Assembly: GCA_015259305.1 (NCBI GenBank)
Contig: JABZGO010000112.1
Location: 1-6,197 of the forward strand
Length of the DNA stretch: 6,197 bases
Direction: 5' to 3'
Source: Alloprevotella tannerae
GTDB taxonomy: Bacteria > Bacteroidota > Bacteroidia > Bacteroidales > Bacteroidaceae
How positions within the stretch are numbered: position 1 is the first letter of the stretch; each line of letters begins with the position of its first letter. Made by a program: the position numbers and the translations under genes. Under the pieces are notes generated by a model that worked only from the letters and a program-made list of their open reading frames with translations, had not been told where the DNA came from and searched no databases. Shown in pieces: positions 1-6,197 of this stretch.

Positions 1-3000
1 GCTTTCAGTACTATTTTTCTGAAAAACGCAAAAGAAAAGCTGACGGCGGCCAACACGCGCCTTGCTACCGCACTGGGTATCACGAACGCTCAAGCGAGTG
101 TATTGATGTTGACGCTGACTGCAGGTTTGTCGGCGGTGATTATAGCGCTGATCGCAGCGTGGAAAAGTTATTCAGAAGCGCAAGAAAAAGCGGCGGAGCG
201 AACGAAAATATTGAAAGAGACTGAACAGTCTGCACATGCGCAAATCATCAAAACACGCTTCGAGATTCAGAGCACGATGCGCGAGCTGAAGAATTTTTCC
301 GGTACAAAAAAAAAGGAAGCAAAAGTTGTTGATGAGCTGAATCAAAAATATGGTCAACAACTTGGCTATTACAAGAGTGTGCATGGTTGGTATAAGCGTT
401 TGCAACAAGCAGGGGAGGATTATATACAAATGCTCTTTTATCAAATGCAGGTGCAGGATTTGTTGCAAAAAGCCGTTGAGGCGGACAAGGAATTGTCGAC
501 TGCGAATGATGAAATAATAAAAAATGAGAATCTCGACTTTTCGGGGCGCGCTAAGAAGCTTTGGCGAGCGGTACAGAATCATCCTCTTCAGGCGATGACG
601 GGTCTTGTAGGTCTTACAAAAAGCTACTTCGACGATGATATTGACTTACAGCGAAATAAAACGAATGCACAGAAGAAAAAGGATGCGGCTCTAAAAGCGG
701 CAGAACAGGCACAAGCTAAGGCTGCTGCCCTGCAGAATAAGCTCAGCAATAATGCGCCGGATAAGCCGACGTCGAACAAAAACAGATACGACCCTTCTTC
801 AGACTTAAATTCATTGTCTGAAGCTGAAAAAGCTGCGCAACAGAAAATCAACGAGAATATCATTGCGTTGATGCAAGAGGGGTACGAGAAGCGAAAAGCT
901 GAGGCGAAAAATCAATTCAACGAAGAACTGCAGCGAATTGATAAAGAAGAGAGGCAACGCCTGGCGCTTTATGCTAAATTGAAAAAAAATGGTGCGAAAG
1001 TCGACCCTGATGGTGTGAAAAAGATCCAAAATGAGAGCACAACCTTGAGAGAACAGGCGGCAACGCTCTATGCTAAGGCTATATCCGCTATCAATAATGA
1101 GGCGTCAAAGGAGGAACGAGATAAGAAAGAGACCTTCAGTAAAGAGGCTGAAGAGCTGATGGCGAAGTATGCAGACTTCAATGCGCGACGTTTGAATGAG
1201 GCAAAACGCTATCAGGAAGAGATACGAAAGCTGGAAGAGTGGAAATATACGACAGACGATCCGGTGGGCGTACCTGAAGCTGTAAAGGCGGCTATCAGGA
1301 AGGAAAAAGCGACTGCAATTGCTGCCGCGCAAAAAGAGGCTAAGGCGACACATATAAAGAACTTGGCGAAAATAGATTCTGACCAACTCGAAGAGCTACG
1401 TACAGGTACGAATGCGATAGCCGACCTCTTCGCAGACATGTCGCTAAAAAGCACGAAGGAGGTACTGAAAATCATAAAAGCCATGGAGCTGCTGCAAACC
1501 TATATCGCGGCAAAAAAAGACGAAAAGGGAACTGCACATATCATAGATAAAGACGGCAAAGAAGTGCAAACGATTACTCAAAAAGAGGTGATCAACTTAG
1601 GTTTCTCCGCTGAAGAATTAGCCGTTTTGGAACGGTCGCCGGAAAAATTAAAAGCGATAAGCGATACTTTTGATAAGGTGAAGAAGAGTCTTGCCGATCG
1701 CAGCCCTATCCGCTCATTCATAAAGGAGTTGGAAGATGCCTTCAAACTGTTGCATAAAGGTGGTGATAGTTTTGGGCCAGGCTTAGAAAAGTTAGGCCGC
1801 GCCATATCGGCATTTTTGCCCACTCTGCAGCGATTTGGTAATGATTTGGCCGCGATCTTGGGCAATAACTCCATGGCCGACAAGATCAATCGCACTGTGC
1901 AGGCTTTTGAGGGAGTCGGAAAGACGGCTGCCGGTGTTGGGCAAGCCTTATCAGGAGATGTCGTAGGTGGCGCCATGACAGCCATCTCCGGTATCTCAAT
2001 GGTATCTAAAGCCCTGGACGGCCTTTTTGGCGCAAATTACAGTAAATACAATGCGGCAAAACGTCAATACGAAAGCTATACTTCTGTATTGTCAACAGTT
2101 ATAGATAAGCAAAAAGAGCTTGTAAACAGTCTTGATTTGCAAAATGCCCTCAAAAGCTACGAGTTAGGGACGGAACTTATTCGCAAGTCGGAAGAGTCGG
2201 CACGAATTTTGGGGCGCGAACGCCTTAACGCAGGCGCTTCTGCCGGCTCACACTCAATCGGTGTAAGGCAACGTAAGAAGATTTCACAAGAAGGACAGGA
2301 ACAGGCACGTCGCGCGCTCGGAGAAGATAAATACGGAAAGATTACTTCAGGCCGCATGACCGGCTTGTTCGACTTGTCAATTGAAGATTTGAAGAAACTG
2401 CGTAATGAAGCTTCAGTATTCTGGGCACAACTCGATGGCGATGTACGAAAATATCTTGAAGATATTATCAAAGCCGGAGAGTCACAAGAAGAGTTTGATA
2501 AGAAGCTCAAAGAGACGGCTACAGGCGTATCTTTTGAGAGTTTTCGCGACAACTTTATCAATACCATTGCAGATGTCACAAAGAGCGCAAAGGACGCGGC
2601 TGATACGATTTCTGTTTATATACGGAAAAAATTGATAGATAACCTTGTGGCGAAAAAATATGCAAGTCGTCTGCAGGCGCTTTACGATGATTTCGCGAAT
2701 AGCAACAAAGAGGGAAATCTGTCAAAATCGAAAGTGGCGGAAATTCGCAAACTTGCAAACGACCTTGCACAAGAAATCAAGAAAGACCTTGAAGAGGTGG
2801 ATAAGATTATTCCCGACATTGCAGGTGCATCTCAACGCGGTCAGTCAGATGCTTTTAAGTCACTCACGCACGATCAGGGTACGAAGCTGGAGGGAATGTT
2901 TACGGCGGGTGAGATGCATTGGGCTGCTATGGATAAAGAGTTGCAGGGTGCATCAAAAGACCGAGTACAAGTAGGCAAGACCTTACAGGAGATAGCCGAA

Positions 3001-3084
3001 AACTCTACCTATTTACGCTATTTACAAACAATAGATAATCGCCTCGAACGCGTCGAGCGTGATGGCATAAGGGTGCGAAATTAA
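1..3084 (+). CDS. Phage tail tape-measure protein, 5'-truncated by window edge
   Basis: The reading frame is open from base 1 to the TAA at 3082-3084, giving 1027 visible residues. The true start lies upstream; the TTG/ATG codons at 103-108 fall inside a conserved hydrophobic helix and are not a credible start. Visible layout, numbering from codon 1: an Ala/Leu-rich helix (LTAANTRLATALG, about 14-26) and a membrane-type segment at about 34-54. A charged, Lys/Glu/Ala-rich coiled-coil-like region spans about 55-470, with a Pro/Asn/Ser linker near 250-270. A Gly/Ala-rich hydrophobic segment lies at about 640-678, and further helices at about 685-950 include GVSFESFRDNF. The polar tail ends in NRLERVERDG. 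Great length, helicity, two hydrophobic patches and the position before a Dit-like gene fit tape-measure proteins of TP901-1-like and Bacteroidales phages. Such proteins set tail length and are ejected at infection. No lysozyme or peptidase motif was recognised. The family call is firm; the sub-family is inferred. Confidence 0.9.
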   Translation, partial: AFSTIFLKNAKEKLTAANTRLATALGITNAQASVLMLTLTAGLSAVIIALIAAWKSYSEAQEKAAERTKILKETEQSAHAQIIKTRFEIQSTMRELKNFSGTKKKEAKVVDELNQKYGQQLGYYKSVHGWYKRLQQAGEDYIQMLFYQMQVQDLLQKAVEADKELSTANDEIIKNENLDFSGRAKKLWRAVQNHPLQAMTGLVGLTKSYFDDDIDLQRNKTNAQKKKDAALKAAEQAQAKAAALQNKLSNNAPDKPTSNKNRYDPSSDLNSLSEAEKAAQQKINENIIALMQEGYEKRKAEAKNQFNEELQRIDKEERQRLALYAKLKKNGAKVDPDGVKKIQNESTTLREQAATLYAKAISAINNEASKEERDKKETFSKEAEELMAKYADFNARRLNEAKRYQEEIRKLEEWKYTTDDPVGVPEAVKAAIRKEKATAIAAAQKEAKATHIKNLAKIDSDQLEELRTGTNAIADLFADMSLKSTKEVLKIIKAMELLQTYIAAKKDEKGTAHIIDKDGKEVQTITQKEVINLGFSAEELAVLERSPEKLKAISDTFDKVKKSLADRSPIRSFIKELEDAFKLLHKGGDSFGPGLEKLGRAISAFLPTLQRFGNDLAAILGNNSMADKINRTVQAFEGVGKTAAGVGQALSGDVVGGAMTAISGISMVSKALDGLFGANYSKYNAAKRQYESYTSVLSTVIDKQKELVNSLDLQNALKSYELGTELIRKSEESARILGRERLNAGASAGSHSIGVRQRKKISQEGQEQARRALGEDKYGKITSGRMTGLFDLSIEDLKKLRNEASVFWAQLDGDVRKYLEDIIKAGESQEEFDKKLKETATGVSFESFRDNFINTIADVTKSAKDAADTISVYIRKKLIDNLVAKKYASRLQALYDDFANSNKEGNLSKSKVAEIRKLANDLAQEIKKDLEEVDKIIPDIAGASQRGQSDAFKSLTHDQGTKLEGMFTAGEMHWAAMDKELQGASKDRVQVGKTLQEIAENSTYLRYLQTIDNRLERVERDGIRVRN

Positions 3085-3085
3085 A

Positions 3086-3094
3086 TTGCAAAAT
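3086..3094 (+). promoter_or_regulatory. Start-site region of the Dit-like gene (TTG versus ATG)
   Basis: In the frame of the second gene the last upstream stop is TAA at 3068-3070, and only two starts follow: TTG at 3086 and ATG at 3095. An AAGGG at 3069-3073 lies 12 bases before the TTG and 21 before the ATG, so it is poorly placed for either. I chose ATG because it is the stronger codon, the three extra residues add nothing recognisable, and Bacteroidetes genes often start without a Shine-Dalgarno sequence. The stop of the tape-measure gene is 10 bases before the ATG, which suggests translational coupling. Confidence 0.4.
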
Positions 3095-3556
3095 ATGGAT
3101 GCATTAAAAGGAGTCTTTAAGATAAACGGCCGAGATCTGTGGACTGATTTTGGTATTTTCCTGGCGGAAGAACATGCCGGAGATCACAATAATTATTCCG
3201 AGATCCTGAAGCCGGCAAAAGTGAAGAAGAATGTGGCCGTTGCCTTTCGCGAAGAGCAGGGGGAGCGATATGCCAATGATCTGCAACCACGTAGTGAAGG
3301 GCGTGATGTGGAGTTGCTTTTTGCCATTACGGCACCTGATAAATCGACGTTTATACAGCGTTATAAGTCCTTTTTAACGCTGCTCAAACCACAAAATGGA
3401 GGCTGGCTATCTGTCAGTCTACCTGGACTTGGTCTCACTATGCGCATGTTTTATCTTGAATCCTCAACGCCAACACTATTAACGGCCGTCGAGGGAGAGA
3501 ATTATCAAGCCTCTTTGTTAAAGGTGAAGTTTCGTGAACCGGTATCTTCTTTCTAA
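3095..3556 (+). CDS. Distal tail (Dit)-like protein
   Basis: A 153-residue protein from ATG 3095 to TAA 3554-3556. The N-terminus, FKINGRDLWTDFGIFLAE (residues 8-25), resembles the opening strands of Dit proteins, which typically carry an 'ING-(K/R)-D ... (D/Y)-(F/Y)-G-(I/V)' pattern. The middle and end (YKSFLTLLKPQ at 90-100, LTMRMFYLESS at 114-124) are alternating hydrophobic strands, as expected for a beta-sandwich. There is no signal peptide or membrane segment. In siphoviruses Dit forms a hexameric ring that joins the tail tube to the tail-tip hub; its gene normally sits between tape measure and hub, exactly as here. Well-studied Dit proteins of Gram-positive phages are usually longer because they add a C-terminal galectin-like domain. 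This one has room only for the ring-forming N-terminal domain, as in short Dit-type proteins such as T5 p140. The function is inferred from position plus the N-terminal pattern; a generic minor tail protein is the alternative. Confidence 0.66.
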   Translation: MDALKGVFKINGRDLWTDFGIFLAEEHAGDHNNYSEILKPAKVKKNVAVAFREEQGERYANDLQPRSEGRDVELLFAITAPDKSTFIQRYKSFLTLLKPQNGGWLSVSLPGLGLTMRMFYLESSTPTLLTAVEGENYQASLLKVKFREPVSSF

Positions 3557-3570
3557 AAATAATATTGATT
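3557..3570 (+). promoter_or_regulatory. A/T-rich leader of the hub/spike gene, no Shine-Dalgarno
   Basis: The 14 bases between the Dit-like stop and the hub ATG at 3571 are almost entirely A and T with a single G and no AGGAGG-like run. The preceding coding bases (TTCTTTC) are pyrimidine-rich as well, so no ribosome-binding sequence is visible. An in-frame TTG at 3565 exists but the ATG is preferred. This is the usual look of a Bacteroidetes start, where A/T-rich unstructured leaders replace the Shine-Dalgarno sequence; coupling to the upstream gene is also possible. Confidence 0.4.
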
Positions 3571-6197
3571 ATGTTACGAATTCATACCAAAACGGGCGCA
3601 ACGCGAGCGGAGATAAGCCCTTCTGACGGCTCGACAGAGACTACGCAACTACAAGGTGATGCCGTACTCTCTTTGTCATTCACAACCTTTCATTCGGTCA
3701 CCTTTGATGTAAATGATTATGTCATTTTCGGCAAAAAGAAATATTGGTTATTACAGCGCTCACATCCGCGACAAATTTCTGATAGTGAATTTGTTTACAA
3801 CTTGCAATTCTTCGGCATAGAGAGCCTTATAAAACGATTCCTCGTTTTGCACAAAGGCGATCCGATCTTTACGCTCACTGACTCTGTGGCTGCGCAAGTG
3901 GCTTTGATTGTAAAGAATATAAATGAAGGCATGGGCGTCACAGATTGGAAAGTTGGCGCCGTTGTTGACGCCGGCAATATCGTGATAGACTATGATACAA
4001 CATATTGTGATGAGGCGCTGAAAAAAGTTGCAGAAGCAGCAAAAACAGAGTGGTGGGTAGAGGGACAAACAATCAATATCGGCCGCTGTGAAAAGGGAAA
4101 TGAGATCTCCCTGGCTTATCGTGAAGGCTTACTTAACCTCGAGCCCACTTCAGCAGACGGCGTGAAATTCTATACACGCCTCTTTCCAATCGGTAGTTCA
4201 CGAAATATCGTACCGGAAAAGTACAATAATAATCTGCGACTACAGCTGCCCGGCGGTAAAAAATATATTGACCACGACGTCGACAAGTATGGTGTGATTC
4301 ATCATTCGGAAAAAAATGCGTTTACAGGCATTTATCCGCGCAGGATAGGTACGATATCAGAAGTGCGCTCTGAAACGCGCAAAAACGAAGCGGGAAAGCC
4401 TTTTACCGTATTTTTCTTCAAGGATAAAGATCTCCCTTTTAATCCAAACGACTATAATATAGCCAGCTTAACAAAAAAGGTGATTTTTCAGGAAGGTTCG
4501 GAGTTGGCCCTTCGCGAGTTTGAGGTGAATTTCGACAATTCCGCAAAGGAGTTTGAGATCATCACGACCTGGCCTTATGATAACGATATGCAGTTACCCG
4601 GTGGCTTGCTTGTACCAAAAATTGGCGATAAATATTGTCTTTTTGACATATCCATGCCCGCCGCATATTACACGGCCGCTGAACGCGAATTTGAAGAGGC
4701 AGTAAAAAAATATGATAAAGAACACACTATCGACGTGACTGTCTATAAGGCGAAAACTGATGAGCTGTATATTGCAGAACGTGGAATAGATGTTTCTATT
4801 GGGCAAAGAGTGCGCTTGAAAAGTCGCGTTTTCTTTCCGGATAGCGGCTCACGATTGAGCCGTATTACGCGGATTTCACGTAATGTAAACAACCCGGCAT
4901 CTATGGATATCGAAATATCCGAGGCCTTATCGAAGAATGCTCTACAAAAACTCGAAGACAAGATCGCCGATGTAAATAGATACGTAAAGGAATCCACGGC
5001 GGTACTGCCTGATATTATAAGGTCGTGGGAAACAACGCCGCCAACCGATAATAACCTCTTTTCCGCGCGAATGACGCAAAAAAAACATCTGTGTAAGGAT
5101 AAGCCGGATGCTACGAATTTTCGTGTAGATTTTGGCGACGGTATACAATTTGGTTCTTTGTTCGTGCCAGGAATGGCCGGCAAGGGCGGTCTTATCGATG
5201 GCGATGGCAGGGGAGAACTGCAGAGTCTGACGATACGAGAAAGTTTGATAGTTCCACAGTTACAATACAATCGTGCAGAGGTGACGAGCGGTATCAGATG
5301 GGAAACCTTCGGCTGTGGAAGATTTGAGGCCGTTGCGCCGGACATGAACGGCGGTAGTGCATACCTTCATTTGGAAGAAGGCGAAATCGGCGCGATTGCT
5401 GAAGGTGACTTGTGCATGGGGATTTGGCACGATTTTTCCGGTAATGCTACGGAAAATACGGATAACCGGAAAGGAAGTTTTACCTTGGCAGGTTTCAAAA
5501 CGATTTATTTTGCAATTGAAAGTATCCCTAATCGTGACGATAAAGGCGCGGACAATTCAGATAAACATTATTTTACTTATAAATTAAGGGCCTCGGCGCA
5601 AGGGGGTAATGGTGTGCACCCATTTCCTCGTATGGCTTTTGCTGCGAGGGGAAACGTTTTAGACGATTCGCGCCGTGCCTTTCGCTATATAACCCCTGAA
5701 TATTCATTACGTCTGTCCGGCGTCGATTCGTGGGAGTTTGCAGAACGCAATTATATCGAAATTTCGGGAAAGCTCGACGGTTTTAGCCTCAACGGCAAAC
5801 ATTTCTCAGGCCATGGTACAGTGATGAAGAATATTTACATGTACGGTAGTATCGAGCAGTTCGACAATGCTCCACTGCGTCTTGAAATCTTATCGAGTCG
5901 TGGTGAAGTCGTAGGAATTGGTTCGGAGACGCAATTAACGGCAAAAATTTATAAAGGCTTTGAAGAAGTAACAGCGAAGGTCGACGAATGGAAAGTCACG
6001 ACGGACGCAGGATGGACGCCGCCGGCGACCTTTCCCCTCGTGATCAGATACGAGCACGAAATGGCGGCAATTCAGAATCTTTTACTGATTGAGATTTCTG
6101 CAAGAATGACCGATGGTGAGCGCATTAGTGGTTCTATCGCATTGAAGAAGCAGCAGCCTGGCGCGAAGGGTGATCCGGGGCAACCAGGTAAGAACGG
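3571..6197 (+). CDS. Tail-tip hub/spike protein (Tal-like), 3'-truncated by window edge
   Basis: Open from ATG 3571 to the window end: 875 full codons, no stop. Regions seen: residues 1-90, a beta-rich N-terminus (DVNDYVIFGKKKYWLLQ, then FVYNLQFFGIESL). Residues about 100-185 carry a hub-like segment with TEWWVEGQTINIG. Residues 202-260 hold TRLFPIGSSRN, LQLPGGKKYIDHD and IYPRRIGT, which I recognise from tail proteins of Bacteroidales prophages. Residues 360-455 hold MPAAYYTAAEREF, IDVSIGQRVRLKS and a final strand set, followed by a helical linker (457-475). Residues about 500-770 are a Gly-rich, beta-rich spike region ending in KNIYMYGSIEQF. Residues about 775-860 look like an Ig-like domain, and from 864 collagen-like triplets begin. 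The hub half should close the tail tube below the Dit ring; the rest should face the host surface. No catalytic endopeptidase or glycosidase motif was recognised. The precise Tal/gp27-type homology is inferred and the receptor is unknown. Confidence 0.8.
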   Translation, partial: MLRIHTKTGATRAEISPSDGSTETTQLQGDAVLSLSFTTFHSVTFDVNDYVIFGKKKYWLLQRSHPRQISDSEFVYNLQFFGIESLIKRFLVLHKGDPIFTLTDSVAAQVALIVKNINEGMGVTDWKVGAVVDAGNIVIDYDTTYCDEALKKVAEAAKTEWWVEGQTINIGRCEKGNEISLAYREGLLNLEPTSADGVKFYTRLFPIGSSRNIVPEKYNNNLRLQLPGGKKYIDHDVDKYGVIHHSEKNAFTGIYPRRIGTISEVRSETRKNEAGKPFTVFFFKDKDLPFNPNDYNIASLTKKVIFQEGSELALREFEVNFDNSAKEFEIITTWPYDNDMQLPGGLLVPKIGDKYCLFDISMPAAYYTAAEREFEEAVKKYDKEHTIDVTVYKAKTDELYIAERGIDVSIGQRVRLKSRVFFPDSGSRLSRITRISRNVNNPASMDIEISEALSKNALQKLEDKIADVNRYVKESTAVLPDIIRSWETTPPTDNNLFSARMTQKKHLCKDKPDATNFRVDFGDGIQFGSLFVPGMAGKGGLIDGDGRGELQSLTIRESLIVPQLQYNRAEVTSGIRWETFGCGRFEAVAPDMNGGSAYLHLEEGEIGAIAEGDLCMGIWHDFSGNATENTDNRKGSFTLAGFKTIYFAIESIPNRDDKGADNSDKHYFTYKLRASAQGGNGVHPFPRMAFAARGNVLDDSRRAFRYITPEYSLRLSGVDSWEFAERNYIEISGKLDGFSLNGKHFSGHGTVMKNIYMYGSIEQFDNAPLRLEILSSRGEVVGIGSETQLTAKIYKGFEEVTAKVDEWKVTTDAGWTPPATFPLVIRYEHEMAAIQNLLLIEISARMTDGERISGSIALKKQQPGAKGDPGQPGKN
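5893..6150 (+). other. Ig-like domain within the hub/spike protein
   Basis: Residues about 775-860 of the hub/spike protein have alternating hydrophobic strands: SETQLTAKIYKGFEEVTAKV, then DEWKVTTDAGW, then LLLIEISARM and ISGSIALKK. The order 'L-x-A-x-(I/V)-Y-x-G-x-E-(E/V)-(T/V)' followed by a W-x-V strand and a final 'I-x-(V/L)' strand is one I associate with bacterial Ig-like domains in Bacteroidales phage tail proteins. In phages such domains are accessory and probably bind weakly to surface sugars or act as spacers. The boundaries are approximate and the fold is inferred from pattern, not from a search. Confidence 0.5.
6160..6197 (+). repeat. Start of a collagen-like Gly-X-Y repeat in the hub/spike protein
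   Basis: From residue 864 glycine recurs at every third residue: GAK, GDP, GQP, GKN, and then GG- (a glycine codon in all completions) at the very end of the window. Prolines occupy the Y position in two triplets. Four complete triplets are visible; the array is cut by the window edge, so its length is unknown. Collagen-like triple-helical segments are common in phage tail fibres, where they act as trimeric stalks carrying a receptor-binding tip. Confidence 0.65.

Noticed and set aside
103..108. TTG-ATG as the start of the tape-measure protein
   Set aside because: The frame stays open to base 1 and the upstream residues (LTAANTRLATALG) continue the same helical pattern, so the gene starts before the window.
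306..345. A programmed frameshift at the nine-A run
   Set aside because: Both alternative frames stop within about ten codons with no useful extension. The known programmed frameshift of siphovirus tail modules lies in the chaperone genes upstream of the tape measure, not inside it.
2157..2579. A 140-codon minus-strand open frame, with others like it at 172-582, 1578-1985 and 3760-4068
   Set aside because: All are antisense to well-supported coding sequence, rich in Ser, Leu, Phe or Cys as expected for reversed coding strands, and none has a recognisable domain or start signal.
2645..2974. A 109-codon + strand open frame overlapping the tape-measure C-terminus, with a similar one at 2405-2635
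   Set aside because: Both are out of frame with the tape measure. The translation is Arg/Trp/Cys-rich without motifs, and the conserved-looking tape-measure frame runs uninterrupted through the region.
4743..5345. A 200-codon open frame on the minus strand
   Set aside because: It lies wholly inside the hub/spike gene, antisense to its recognisable regions. Its translation is Ser/Arg/Leu-rich with no motif, and there is no separate gene context. It is a shadow of the + strand gene.
5357..5587. A 76-codon + strand open frame inside the hub/spike gene
   Set aside because: It is out of frame with the hub/spike protein, has no motif or leader, and overlaps the recognisable spike region.
5971..6197. 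A diversity-generating retroelement variable region
   Set aside because: No template repeat, no reverse transcriptase and no adenine-directed variable repeat is visible here; any such tip would lie beyond the window.

Overview
The window is a stretch of a phage or prophage tail-morphogenesis module, most likely from a member of the Bacteroidales (Bacteroides, Parabacteroides, Prevotella or Porphyromonas relatives). Three lines of evidence support the host guess. The hub protein carries phrases I know from tail proteins of Bacteroidetes prophages, such as TRLFPIGSSRN, LQLPGGKKYIDHD and IYPRRIGT. The tape-measure C-terminus resembles that group too. The downstream genes also lack good Shine-Dalgarno sequences and have short A/T-rich leaders, as is usual in Bacteroidetes. 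The assignment is from memory of the families, not from a search.

Layout: three genes, all on the + strand, in tight succession. (1) Positions 1-3084 hold the tape-measure protein, cut at its 5' end by the window edge (1027 residues visible). (2) Positions 3095-3556 hold a 153-residue distal-tail (Dit)-like protein. (3) Positions 3571-6197 hold a large tail-tip hub/spike protein, cut at its 3' end (875 residues visible). It reads from a baseplate-hub region through a beta-rich spike region and an Ig-like domain into the first collagen-like Gly-X-Y triplets, where the window ends. The gaps between genes are 10 and 14 bases, so nearly every base is coding.

How they work together: the tape measure sets tail length and sits in the tail lumen. 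The Dit-like protein would form the ring linking tail tube to tip. The hub/spike closes the tube and carries the host-facing domains. The order tape measure, Dit, tail-tip hub is the classic siphovirus order, so a long non-contractile tail is the best guess, although the genes that would prove this (major tail protein, absence of a sheath) are outside the window.

I see no RNA genes, CRISPR, insertion sequence, attachment site, promoter, terminator, integrase or lysis gene. Many overlapping open frames on both strands are shadows of the three genes. I found no evidence of an undescribed defence system or other novel system. The points worth a second look are the modular C-terminal half of the hub/spike, its collagen-like end, the minimal Dit, and a nine-A homopolymer in the tape-measure gene.
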